From positions 8,246,001 to 8,310,000 of the forward strand of contig NZ_BJHV01000001.1 of the NCBI RefSeq assembly GCF_005405925.1: a stretch of 64,000 nt of DNA. The letters run 5' to 3'. The translations under genes were made by a program, and so were the position numbers. Positions 54,253-62,199 of this stretch are shown in pieces. Positions within the stretch are counted from its first letter, which is position 1; each line of letters begins with the position of its first letter. Below the pieces are notes generated by a model. It saw nothing but the letters and a program-made list of their open reading frames with translations, was not told the origin of the DNA and made no database searches. This DNA comes from Streptomyces antimycoticus (lineage in GTDB: Bacteria > Actinomycetota > Actinomycetes > Streptomycetales > Streptomycetaceae).

Positions 54253-55512
54253 GTGACCGGCTCCCATCCGACACGTTCCCGGCTCACCGCCGCCCTGCGC
54301 CCCGCCGCCTTCGGGGCGGATCCCGCTGGGGAGCGGATGGAGCGCATCCGACGGTCGCCGAACTTCGCGAACGGTGTGTTCGTGAACCCGGTGGGCGCCC
54401 GCACCGCTCCGTCCGGCTCGATGCTGAAGTTCGCGTCCACCTACTTCCGCAAGGCGGAGCGCGTCCGCAGGGCCCCGGCCGGGACCGTGCCGGTGCACCC
54501 CACCACCGTCGCCGATCTGGCCACCCCGCCCGCCTCCGGGCTGCGGCTGACCTGGATGGGGCACTCCAGCGTGCTCGCGGAGATCGACGGGCGGCGGGTG
54601 CTGTTCGACCCGGTATGGGGGCAGCGCTGTTCGCCCTTCTCGATGGTGGGGCCCAAGCGGCTGCACCCGGTGCCGGTGGCGCTGCGGGAGCTGGCGCCGG
54701 TGGACGCGGTGGTCATCTCCCACGACCACTACGACCATCTGGACATGCCCACCATCCGGGCGCTGGTGCGGAGCCACGCCATGTTCGTCGTCCCGCTCGG
54801 GGTCGGCGCCCATCTGGAGCGCTGGGGCGTCCCGGCCGACCGGATGACCGAGCTGGACTGGCATGAGTCCACCGAGGTCGCCGGGCTCACGCTCACCGCC
54901 ACACCGGCCCGCCACTTCTGCGGGCGCGGGCTGCGCAACACCCAGCACACCCTGTGGGCCTCCTGGGTGGTGGCCGGTCCCGAGCACCGGGTCTACCACA
55001 GCGGGGACACCGGCTACTTCCCCGGCTTCGCGGAGATCGGCGCGGCGTACGGGCCGTTCGACGCGACCATGGTGCAGATCGGTGCGTACTCCGACTACTG
55101 GCCGGACATCCATATGACCCCCGAGGAGGGCATGCGGGCCCACCTCGATCTGCAGGGCGGGGACCCGGCGAAGGGGATCATGCTGCCGATCCACTGGGGC
55201 ACCTTCAACCTCGCCCCGCACCCGTGGGAGGAGCCCGCGGAGGGAACGGTGTCGGCCGCGGGGGAGGCCGGGGCGAATGTGGCCGTTCCGCGTCCGGGGC
55301 AGCCGTTCGAGCCGGGGCAGGGGCTGCCGCTGGAGCCGTGGTGGCGGGCGATCGCGGCACGGCCGGTGACCAAGACGCCGGCCGGGGCCGAGGGCGCGGC
55401 CGAGCCGACGGGCCTCACCGGCACGTCCGGGACGACGGGCTCGTCCGGAGCGACGGGCGGGTCCGGGGCGGCTGGCGGCGCGGACCCGGCGATGCCCATA
55501 CCTCAGTCGTAG
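54253..55512 (+). CDS. Metallo-beta-lactamase-fold hydrolase (NAPE-PLD/UlaG-like)
   Basis: 419 aa MBL-fold metal hydrolase. Seen: RSPNFANGVFVNP (typical N-terminal tag of the family), WMGHSSVLAEIDGRRVLFDPVWG, the Zn motif SHDHYDHLD, ATPARHFCGRGL, YHSGDTGYFPGF and IHWGTFNLAPHP. The C-terminal about 45 residues are a low-complexity Gly/Thr/Ser/Ala tail. Related to N-acyl-phosphatidylethanolamine phospholipase D; substrate not assignable. The GTG at 54253 has GGAGG upstream. Confidence 0.85.
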   Translation: MTGSHPTRSRLTAALRPAAFGADPAGERMERIRRSPNFANGVFVNPVGARTAPSGSMLKFASTYFRKAERVRRAPAGTVPVHPTTVADLATPPASGLRLTWMGHSSVLAEIDGRRVLFDPVWGQRCSPFSMVGPKRLHPVPVALRELAPVDAVVISHDHYDHLDMPTIRALVRSHAMFVVPLGVGAHLERWGVPADRMTELDWHESTEVAGLTLTATPARHFCGRGLRNTQHTLWASWVVAGPEHRVYHSGDTGYFPGFAEIGAAYGPFDATMVQIGAYSDYWPDIHMTPEEGMRAHLDLQGGDPAKGIMLPIHWGTFNLAPHPWEEPAEGTVSAAGEAGANVAVPRPGQPFEPGQGLPLEPWWRAIAARPVTKTPAGAEGAAEPTGLTGTSGTTGSSGATGGSGAAGGADPAMPIPQS

Positions 55513-55613
55513 CAAGGGAGTTGGCGCCGCCTCCGGGAGGCGGACCGGCGCAGGGCTTCTTTGTCGAATGGTGTCGAAACCCTTGTGGTGGACACGACGC
55601 GCTCGCTTGAATG

Positions 55614-55632
55614 GTTAGGAAAGGTTCCTAAC
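55614..55632 (+). promoter_or_regulatory. Palindromic operator of the chitosanase gene
   Basis: GTTAGGAA-AGG-TTCCTAAC, a perfect 8-bp dyad, about 85 bp upstream of the chitosanase start. It closely resembles the operator of CsnR-type (ROK family) repressors described for Streptomyces csnA. Confidence 0.75.
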
Positions 55633-55636
55633 GGAT

Positions 55637-55673
55637 CGTCCCAGGACCCGGGGTTGCCCCGGGTCCTGGGACG
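55637..55673 (+). promoter_or_regulatory. 17-bp leader hairpin of the chitosanase mRNA
   Basis: Perfect arms CGTCCCAGGACCCGGGG (55637-55653) and CCCCGGGTCCTGGGACG (55657-55673) with a TTG loop, just downstream of the operator and 43 bp upstream of the start. Too stable to be accidental. Either a terminator for upstream transcription or a structural 5' leader element. Confidence 0.8.
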
Positions 55674-55716
55674 GCCGAGCGCACTTCCCCCACAGTCGAC
55701 AAGGAACGGAGTCCCC

Positions 55717-56583
55717 ATGTCCCCCATGCCCCGGAGGATCGGCCTCGCGGCGGTGGCCGTCACCGTACCGGCCGCGCTCATCTTCACCGGCGTCGGAGTC
55801 GGGCAGGCGTCCGACCACCTGCCGTCGTCGGCGGACGCGCACCGCCACTCGGCGCACAAGGCCGTCGCGGCGAGCAACCTGGACGACCCGGCGAAGAAGG
55901 AAATCGCCATGAAGCTGGTCTCCAGCGCCGAGAACTCCTCGCTCGACTGGCGCGGCCAGTTCCAGTACATCGAGGACATAGGCGACGGCCGCGGCTACAC
56001 GGCGGGCATCATCGGATTCTGCTCCGGCACCGGCGACATGCTGGAACTCGTCGAGTACTACACCCAGCAGAAGCCCGGCAACGTCCTGGCCAAGTACCTC
56101 CCCGCGCTGCGTGATGTCGACGGCACCGACTCCCACGACGGCCTGGACCCGAACTTCACCAAGGACTGGAAGAAGGCCGCCGCCGACAAGGCGTTCCAGG
56201 ACGCGCAGGAGCACGAGCGCGACCGCGTCTACTTCAACCCGGCCGTCCAGCAGGGCAAGGGCGACGGCCTGGGCGCGCTCGGCCAGTTCATCTACTACGA
56301 CGCGATCGTGATGCACGGCCCCGGCGACAGCAAGTACAGCTTCGGCGGCATCCGTAAGACCGCCCTGTCCAAGGCCAAGCCCCCGGCGCAGGGCGGCAAC
56401 GAGACCACGTACCTCAACGCCTTCCTCGACGCCCGTAAGGAGGCCATGAAGAGCGAGGAGGCGCACAGCGACACCAGCCGCGTCGACACCGAGCAGCGGA
56501 AGTTCCTCAAGGAGAAGAACTTCGATCTGACCCCTCCGCTTCGGTGGGCGGTCTACGGCGAACCGTTCGAGATCAACTCCTGA
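55717..56583 (+). CDS. Secreted GH46 chitosanase
   Basis: 288 aa secreted endochitosanase. Residues about 1-34: signal peptide (RRIGLAAVAVTVPAALIFTG, cleavage near GQASD). Catalytic domain: Glu in VSSAENSSLDW and Asp in EDIGDGRGYTAG, which match the acid/base pair of the Streptomyces N174 chitosanase, then GFCSGTGDMLELVEYY and FIYYDAIVMHGPG. The ATG at 55717 has AAGGAACGGAG upstream. Controlled probably by the palindrome 85 bp upstream, and its mRNA begins with a 17-bp hairpin. Confidence 0.95.
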   Translation: MSPMPRRIGLAAVAVTVPAALIFTGVGVGQASDHLPSSADAHRHSAHKAVAASNLDDPAKKEIAMKLVSSAENSSLDWRGQFQYIEDIGDGRGYTAGIIGFCSGTGDMLELVEYYTQQKPGNVLAKYLPALRDVDGTDSHDGLDPNFTKDWKKAAADKAFQDAQEHERDRVYFNPAVQQGKGDGLGALGQFIYYDAIVMHGPGDSKYSFGGIRKTALSKAKPPAQGGNETTYLNAFLDARKEAMKSEEAHSDTSRVDTEQRKFLKEKNFDLTPPLRWAVYGEPFEINS

Positions 56584-56610
56584 CCGCCGCACCGGTCCCC
56601 GCTTGCTAAG

Positions 56611-56659
56611 CGGGACGCTGTCCCATATTTTTAACCGGGACAGCGTCCCGTTTATTTTT
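56611..56659 (+). promoter_or_regulatory. Double GGGACNNNGTCCC element / U-tailed hairpin
   Basis: GGGACGCTGTCCC (56612-56624) and GGGACAGCGTCCC (56637-56649) each form a GGGAC-N3-GTCCC palindrome and also pair with each other as a 14-bp stem (with flanking C/G at 56611/56650). TTTATTTTT follows. It can be read as an intrinsic terminator for the chitosanase gene, or as paired TetR-type operators controlling the esterase, whose ATG is 31 bp downstream; it may serve both. Confidence 0.75.
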
Positions 56660-56679
56660 GATGCGGATGGAGCGGAAAT

Positions 56680-57405
56680 ATGTCGACATATGTACTGGTG
56701 CACGGCGCTTGGCACAGTGGAGAGTGCTGGGAGCGGGTGGTTCCGTTGCTGGCGGCGGCCGGACACCGGGTCGTCGCGCCGACGCTGACCGGCTACGGCG
56801 ACACGGCCCACCTGCTGGGCCCCGAGGTGGGGCTCGAGACGCATGTCGACGACATCGTCGGGTTGATCACCGAGGAAGACCTCACCGACGTGGTGCTCGT
56901 CGGGCACAGCTACGCCGGGCTGGTCATCTCGTCCACGGCCAACCAGCTCCCGGACCGGATCGCGCAGCTGGTCTACCTCGACGCGATGGTCCCGGAGGAC
57001 GGCGAGACCGCGGCCGATGTCATGCCCTTCACCCAGGCCATGATCGACCAGGCACTGGCGTCCGAGAGCGGCTGGCGGATTCCGCCTCTGGTCGGGATGG
57101 ACCCGTCCGGGGGTCTGTTCGGGGTCACCGATCCGGCGGACGTGGCGTGGCTGCGCTCGATGATGTCGGATCAGTCGGTGCGCTGCCTGCAGCAACCGGT
57201 CCGGCTGGACAACCCGGCCGTGAACGCGATCCCGCGGACGCATATCCACTGCGTCGCCAATGTGCCGCCGGGCATGAGTCGGCGGCCCGTCCCCGCGATC
57301 CAGCCCAACGGCTCCCCGGCGCAGGTGTGGGAGTTGGAGACCGGCCACGATTGCATGATCACCATGCCGGGCGAACTCGCCGAGCTGCTGCTCAAGCTCG
57401 GCTGA
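56680..57405 (+). CDS. Alpha/beta-hydrolase (EstC-like esterase)
   Basis: 241 aa alpha/beta-hydrolase. Seen: LVHGAWHSGECWERVVPLL (oxyanion region), nucleophile Ser in VGHSYAGLV, Asp in the YLDAMVPEDGE segment, and His in ELETGHDCMI. Matches the EstC/pyrethroid-hydrolase-like esterase type rather than haloalkane dehalogenases. ATG after GGAGCGG. The double palindrome just upstream suggests ligand-induced control. Substrate unknown. Confidence 0.88.
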   Translation: MSTYVLVHGAWHSGECWERVVPLLAAAGHRVVAPTLTGYGDTAHLLGPEVGLETHVDDIVGLITEEDLTDVVLVGHSYAGLVISSTANQLPDRIAQLVYLDAMVPEDGETAADVMPFTQAMIDQALASESGWRIPPLVGMDPSGGLFGVTDPADVAWLRSMMSDQSVRCLQQPVRLDNPAVNAIPRTHIHCVANVPPGMSRRPVPAIQPNGSPAQVWELETGHDCMITMPGELAELLLKLG

Positions 57406-57406
57406 A

Positions 57407-57426
57407 CCGGGCCCGCCCGGGCCCGG
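57407..57426. terminator. Bidirectional terminator between convergent genes
   Basis: CCGGGCCC (57407-57414) and GGGCCCGG (57419-57426) form a perfect 8-bp stem with a 4-nt loop, immediately after the esterase stop and ahead of the convergent peptidase C26 gene end. Confidence 0.65.
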
Positions 57427-57463
57427 CTCGCCTCCGTCGGATCCGCCTGGGCGCGGATGCGCC

Positions 57464-58153
57464 TCAGCCCGCCGCCTCCACCAGGGCGCGCATGATCCGT
57501 ACGTCGTCGCCCGCCTCCGGATGCCACTGGACGCCCAGCACGAACCCCTCCACGTCCGGCAGTTCCACCGCCTCCACCGTTCCGTCGTCCGCGGAGTAGG
57601 CCGAGGGCACCAGGCCCTCGCCCAGCCGGGCCACGGCCTGGTGGTGGAAGGTGGGGACGGACAGCGGGTCCGGGAGGATCTCGGCCAGGAGCGTGTCCGG
57701 GACCGGCTTCACCTCGTGGTGGTCGAAGACGCCGGGCCGGCCCGCGTGGCCGTCCAGGTGCTGGACGAGGGTGCCGCCGAGGAAGACGTTCAGCAGCTGG
57801 TGGCCGCGGCAGATGCCCAGCAGGGGAGTGCCCGACGCCAGGGCCGCGTCGATCAGAGCCAGCTCCCAGGCGTCCCGCTCCCGCGCGGGCGGCCCGGTGC
57901 GCGGGTCCACCTCGGCCCCGTACCGCACGGGCTCCACATCCGGGCCGCCGGAGATGACGAGCCCGTCGAGGCGGGAGACGATCCGCGCGGCGGCGGCCGG
58001 GTCCTCGTCGGGCGGCAGCATCGCCGCCAGGCCGCCGGCGCGCTGGACGAGCCGGTGGTAGCCCGCGGGCAGCAGCGCGGCGGGGAGGTTCCAGACGCCC
58101 CAGCTCGCCGAGGGCTCGAGATAGGTGCTGACGCCGATCAGGGGCTTGGACAC
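57464..58153 (-). CDS. Gamma-glutamyl hydrolase (peptidase C26, PuuD-like)
   Basis: 229 aa class I glutamine-amidotransferase-like hydrolase that would release glutamate from gamma-glutamyl amides. Seen: DGLVISGGPDVEP, nucleophile Cys in LGICRGHQLLNVFLGG, FHHQAVARLGEG and the His/Glu dyad in VQWHPEAG. In the gamma-glutamylation route next door it would cut the final gamma-glutamyl bond. GTG start at 58153 with GGAGTCCCC upstream. Same strand as the permease and FCD regulator. Confidence 0.88.
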   Translation of the reverse strand: MSKPLIGVSTYLEPSASWGVWNLPAALLPAGYHRLVQRAGGLAAMLPPDEDPAAAARIVSRLDGLVISGGPDVEPVRYGAEVDPRTGPPARERDAWELALIDAALASGTPLLGICRGHQLLNVFLGGTLVQHLDGHAGRPGVFDHHEVKPVPDTLLAEILPDPLSVPTFHHQAVARLGEGLVPSAYSADDGTVEAVELPDVEGFVLGVQWHPEAGDDVRIMRALVEAAG

Positions 58154-58206
58154 CGGGGACTCCGATCTTCGAAGAACTGTGCACTCAAAGTGTGCTCACT
58201 GTGCAC

Positions 58207-59703
58207 TCAATCGCGGGACAGTTCCGCCTCGGCCTCCGCCAGCGCCGCGAACTCCTCCTCCGGCGCGGCCGCGACCAGGCGATGGCGGCTGTAGAAGGCG
58301 AAGTAGGCCAGCGCCACCGCGTAGACGCCGAGCGCGATGAAGGCCGCGTCCTTGTCCACCAGGAAGGTGGCCACCAGCGCGGAGCAGGCCAGGACGAAGG
58401 CGATGGACGACGTTACCGTGCCGCCGGGGGTGCGGTAAGGGCGGTCCAGCCCCGGCTCGCGGCGGCGCAGGACGATATGGGAGAGCGACATCAGGGCGTA
58501 CGAGATGGTGGCGCCGAAGACCGCGGTGTTGAGCATCCGGGCGCCGTCACCGGTCCAGGCCGCGAGGGCGAAGCCGATGGCGCCCGGGACCAGCAGACCC
58601 AAGAACGGGGCCTTGCGCCTGCTGGTCAGGGAGAGGAAGCGGGGCAGATAACCGGCCCGGGAGAGGGCGAAGAGCTGGCGCGAACCGGCGAAGATCAGGG
58701 AGAAGAAGGAGGCGACGAGCCCGGCGAGGCCCGCGTAGTTGACGATGCGGGACAGCGCGGTCGCCTTGCCGTCCGGCTGCAGCGCCTCGACCAGCGGGTT
58801 GCCCGCTTCCTGTACGGCGCCGGAGCCGCGCGCCCCGGTGGCCGCGAGGAAGGTGAGCAGGGCGAGGAGCAGCAGGATGCCCATGGACCAGGCCATGGCC
58901 TTCGGCAGCGTACGGGCCGGGTCCCGGGTCTCCTCCGCGGCGAGCGGCACCCCCTCCACCCCCAGGAAGAACCACATACCGAAGGGGAACGCCGACCAGA
59001 TGCCGAGCAGCCCGAACGGCAGCCAGGAAGTGGCACCGGCGGCCGAATGGTCCACCGGGATGTCGTTGAGCGAACTCGCGTCGAAGTCGGTGAGGGCGCC
59101 GACGGCGAAGACCAGCAGCGCGGCGACGGCGATGGCGGTCACGACCAGGCTGAACCGCAGGGCCTCGCCCACGCCCCACAGATGGATGCCGATGAAGAGG
59201 ATGAAGCACGCCAGATAGACCGGCCAGCCCGACTCCAGGCCGAAGAGCCCGAGCGACTCGACGTAGTCGCCGATGAAGATGGAGATGGCGGCGGGGGCCA
59301 GGACGTACTCGATGAGGATCGCCGTACCGGTGAGAAAACCGCCCCAGGGGCCGAGGGCGCGCCGCGCGAAGCCGTAGCCGCCGCCCGCCGTGGGGAGGAT
59401 CGCGGCCAGCTCGGCCAGGGCGAACACCATGCAGGCGTACATCAGGCCCATCAGCAGGGCGGCGATGGCGAGCCCGCCGAAGCCGCCCTCGGACAGGCCG
59501 AAGTTCCACCCCGAGAAGTCGCCGGAGACGACATAGGCGACGCCGAGGCCGGTCAGCAGCAGCGGGCCCGCGCTGCCGCGCCGCAGGGTGCGGCGCTCCA
59601 GATACGCGTCCTCGGGGGTCGGCGCCTGGGCACCGCCCGGCGGGGCGCCGCCGACGGGGGCGCGGGCGGATTCGGTGCGGGCGGACTCGGTTCCGTCGGC
59701 CAT
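58207..59703 (-). CDS. APC-family amino acid/ethanolamine permease
   Basis: 498 aa APC transporter with about twelve hydrophobic helices. Seen: GVAYVVSGDFSGWNFGLSEGG and FALAELAAILPTAGGGYGFARRALGP in the first helices, and FGMWFFLGVEGVPLAAEETRDP. These resemble the ethanolamine permease (EAT) subgroup. ATG at 59703 with AGGAGT upstream; an upstream in-frame start is less likely. Placed with a GlnA-like ligase and an aldehyde dehydrogenase, it probably imports the amine used by them. Confidence 0.86.
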   Translation of the reverse strand: MADGTESARTESARAPVGGAPPGGAQAPTPEDAYLERRTLRRGSAGPLLLTGLGVAYVVSGDFSGWNFGLSEGGFGGLAIAALLMGLMYACMVFALAELAAILPTAGGGYGFARRALGPWGGFLTGTAILIEYVLAPAAISIFIGDYVESLGLFGLESGWPVYLACFILFIGIHLWGVGEALRFSLVVTAIAVAALLVFAVGALTDFDASSLNDIPVDHSAAGATSWLPFGLLGIWSAFPFGMWFFLGVEGVPLAAEETRDPARTLPKAMAWSMGILLLLALLTFLAATGARGSGAVQEAGNPLVEALQPDGKATALSRIVNYAGLAGLVASFFSLIFAGSRQLFALSRAGYLPRFLSLTSRRKAPFLGLLVPGAIGFALAAWTGDGARMLNTAVFGATISYALMSLSHIVLRRREPGLDRPYRTPGGTVTSSIAFVLACSALVATFLVDKDAAFIALGVYAVALAYFAFYSRHRLVAAAPEEEFAALAEAEAELSRD

Positions 59704-59877
59704 GGGGGACTCCTGCTCCACGCGAGGGGGCGATGGCAAAGGTGTGGGGCCATACCTTTGTCTGCCGGTCAGCGATGCGCAAGACCTCTGCGTAAAACCG
59801 TGGTTAAGGGCCGGTGCTCTCCAGTCCACGCGCTCGGGCGGACGGGCCAGGCGCGGACGGGCCGCCGTCCGGCCGGG

Positions 59878-60627
59878 TCAGACCAGGAAGCCGCGCAGCA
59901 GCGCCGCCGTGCCCTCGCAGTGCTCCCGCATCACCTCGCGCGCCCCGTCCGCGTCCCCGTCCAGCACCGCCTCGACCAGCGCTCCGTGCTGGGCCTGGGA
60001 GTGTTCGAGGTTCTTCACCAGCAGCGGGATGCAGTCCAGCAGGTCGTTGACGGTCGCGCGGACGGCCGCGTACTGGGCGGCCAGCGACGGTGACCCCGCC
60101 AGCTCCGCGAGCGTGAGATGGAGCATGGTGTCCAGGCGGCGGTAGTCGGCCAGCGGGGCGTCCCGGGTCGCGTCCAGAGCCGCCCGCAGCCGCCGTACCT
60201 GCCCCTCTCCGAGCCCGTGCGCGGCGCACAGCCCCGCCGCGCCCACCTCCAGGACCTCGCGGAACCGGAGGGTGTCCTCGACGTCGACCGCCGCCACCCG
60301 GCGCCGCAGCTCGTCCTCGCCGCCCTGGGCGGGCTCGGGCCTGGCCCGGACGAAGGTGCCGCCGTAGCGGCCGCGGCGGCTCTCCACCAGCCCCTGGTCC
60401 TGCAGCACCTTCAGCACCTCGCGCAGGGTCACCCGGCTGATCCGCAGCCGGTCGGCCAGCTCCCGCTCGGCCGGGAGCCGGCCGCCGTCGGGGACCAGCC
60501 CCAGCCGCAGCACCTGGAGTATCTGCTCCAGCGCCTCCTCGAAGCCGTTCCCCGCTCGCACCGGGCGCAGCACCGGCGCCAGCCGGTCTTCCGCCGCGCT
60601 CCCGTGCTCACTCCCGCTCTCGCTCAT
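59878..60627 (-). CDS. FadR/GntR-type (FCD) regulator
   Basis: 249 aa GntR regulator. N-terminal winged helix (RLPAERELADRLRISRVTLREVLKVLQDQGLVESRRGRYGGTF, shortened here to the core ISRVTLREVLKVLQ) and C-terminal FCD all-alpha domain (FREVLEVGAAGLCAAHG, DTMLHLTLAELAGSPSLA, EHSQAQHGALVEAVLDGD) with likely metal/effector residues in the D-x3-H and H positions. ATG start at 60627. Divergent from the glnA-like gene; likely controls both the permease side and the ligase/dehydrogenase side. Confidence 0.9.
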   Translation of the reverse strand: MSESGSEHGSAAEDRLAPVLRPVRAGNGFEEALEQILQVLRLGLVPDGGRLPAERELADRLRISRVTLREVLKVLQDQGLVESRRGRYGGTFVRARPEPAQGGEDELRRRVAAVDVEDTLRFREVLEVGAAGLCAAHGLGEGQVRRLRAALDATRDAPLADYRRLDTMLHLTLAELAGSPSLAAQYAAVRATVNDLLDCIPLLVKNLEHSQAQHGALVEAVLDGDADGAREVMREHCEGTAALLRGFLV

Positions 60628-60820
60628 CGAACCGTCCGCACCTACTTCCCAATCAATGGTATGCAGTATTACCTTAAGGCCACCCCGCGCCCCCCGGACC
60701 CTCTCCGATTCCCTGAACTCCCCGAAAACTCTTCGAACTCTCCGAGCTTTCCGGACCGCCGAACTTCCCGAACCCCCGAATTCCCAGACTCCCCGCACTC
60801 TCCGACGCAGGAGGCCCACC
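60628..60820. promoter_or_regulatory. Divergent promoter region with TCCCGAA-type repeats
   Basis: 193 bp between the FCD regulator and the glnA-like gene. The first part (60650-60680) is AT-richer with GGTAT...TTACC, a plausible operator. From about 60706 to 60808 the strand is a degenerate series of CTCCCCGAA/TTCCCGAAC-like units, pyrimidine-rich, which will lie in the leader of the ligase mRNA. Confidence 0.55.
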
Positions 60821-62188
60821 GTGGCAGACCGCACGCCCCCGCTCTCGGTCGACGAGCTGACCAGACTGGTCGCAGCCGGGGAGATCGACACCGTCGTCCT
60901 GGCCTTCACCGATATGCAGGGAAGGCTGCAGGGCAAGCGGTTCGCCGCCCGCTTCTTCCTCGACGACGTCCTGGCGCACGGCACCGAGGGCTGCAACTAC
61001 CTCCTCGCCGTCGACACCGAGATGAACACCGTCGACGGCTACGCCATGTCCTCCTGGGAGCGCGGCTACGGCGACTTCGCCATGCACGGCGACACCGCCA
61101 CCCTGCGCCGCACCCCCTGGAACCCCGGCACCGCCCTCCTCACCGCGGACCTCGCCTGGCATGACGGCAGCCCCGTGGTCGCCTCCCCGCGCCAGATCCT
61201 GCGCCGTCAGCTCGACCGGCTCGCCGAGCGCGGCTGGACCGCGTACACCGGCACCGAGCTGGAGTTCATGGTCTTCCGGGACAGCTACGAGCAGGCGTGG
61301 AACGCCGGCTATCGCGGGATGACCCCCGCCAACCAGTACAACGTCGACTACTCCGTCCTCGGCACCGGCCGGGTCGAGCCCCTGCTGCGCCGCATCCGCA
61401 ATGAGATGGGTGCCGCCGGGATGACCGTCGAGTCGGCCAAGGGGGAGTGCAACCTCGGCCAGCACGAGATCGCCTTCCGCTACGACGACGCCCTGACCAC
61501 CTGCGACCAGCACGTCGTCTACAAGACCGGCGCCAAGGAGATCGCGGCCCAGGAGGGCATGGCGCTCACCTTCATGGCCAAGTACGACGAGCGCGAGGGC
61601 AACTCCTGCCATATCCACCTCTCGCTGCGCGACGAGGCCGGGCACCCCGTGCTCGCCGACGACGACGGCCCGTACGGCATGTCGAAGACCATGCGCCACT
61701 TCCTCGCCGGACAGATCGCGGCGATGCGCGACTTCACCCTGCTCTACGCGCCGAACATCAACTCCTACAAGCGGTTCCGCCCCGGTTCCTTCGCGCCCAC
61801 CGCCGTCGCCTGGGGCCCGGACAACCGCACCTGCGCGCTGCGCGTCATCGGCCACGGCCCCTCCCACCGGCTGGAGAACCGGCTCCCGGGCGGCGACGTC
61901 AATCCGTACCTGGCCGTGGCCGGAATGGTGGCCGCCGGGCTCCACGGCGTCGAGCAGGAGCTGGAGCTCCCCGAGGTCTGTACCGGCAACGCCTACAACG
62001 GAGATGCCGAGCACGTCCCGACCTCGCTGCGCGACGCCGCCGAGCTGTGGCGGAACAGCCCCATAGCGCGGGCCGCCTTCGGCGACGAGGTGGTCGAGCA
62101 CTACCTCAACATGGCGCGCGTCGAGCAGGACGCCTACGACACCGCCGTCACGGACTGGGAGCGCTTCCGGTCCTTCGAGCGCATGTGA
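60821..62188 (+). CDS. GlnA-like gamma-glutamyl-amine ligase
   Basis: 455 aa glutamine-synthetase-like ligase that should join glutamate to an amine (ethanolamine, polyamine or similar) with ATP. Seen: beta-grasp N-terminus (AFTDMQGRLQGKRFAARFF), GTELEFMVF, GECNLGQHEIAFRYDDAL (metal sites), GNSCHIHLSL and the ATP/glutamate loop INSYKRFRPGSFAPTAVAWGPDNRTC. The lack of the adenylylation-site region and the context mark it as a GlnA4/PuuA-like enzyme, not housekeeping glutamine synthetase. The GTG at 60821 has CAGGAGG upstream. The aldehyde dehydrogenase follows after 11 nt. Confidence 0.9.
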   Translation: MADRTPPLSVDELTRLVAAGEIDTVVLAFTDMQGRLQGKRFAARFFLDDVLAHGTEGCNYLLAVDTEMNTVDGYAMSSWERGYGDFAMHGDTATLRRTPWNPGTALLTADLAWHDGSPVVASPRQILRRQLDRLAERGWTAYTGTELEFMVFRDSYEQAWNAGYRGMTPANQYNVDYSVLGTGRVEPLLRRIRNEMGAAGMTVESAKGECNLGQHEIAFRYDDALTTCDQHVVYKTGAKEIAAQEGMALTFMAKYDEREGNSCHIHLSLRDEAGHPVLADDDGPYGMSKTMRHFLAGQIAAMRDFTLLYAPNINSYKRFRPGSFAPTAVAWGPDNRTCALRVIGHGPSHRLENRLPGGDVNPYLAVAGMVAAGLHGVEQELELPEVCTGNAYNGDAEHVPTSLRDAAELWRNSPIARAAFGDEVVEHYLNMARVEQDAYDTAVTDWERFRSFERM

Positions 62189-62199
62189 GGAACCACCGA

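Noticed and set aside
60821..62188. Housekeeping glutamine synthetase
   Set aside because: The neighbouring permease, aldehyde dehydrogenase, SDR and C26 hydrolase indicate a gamma-glutamyl-amine ligase.
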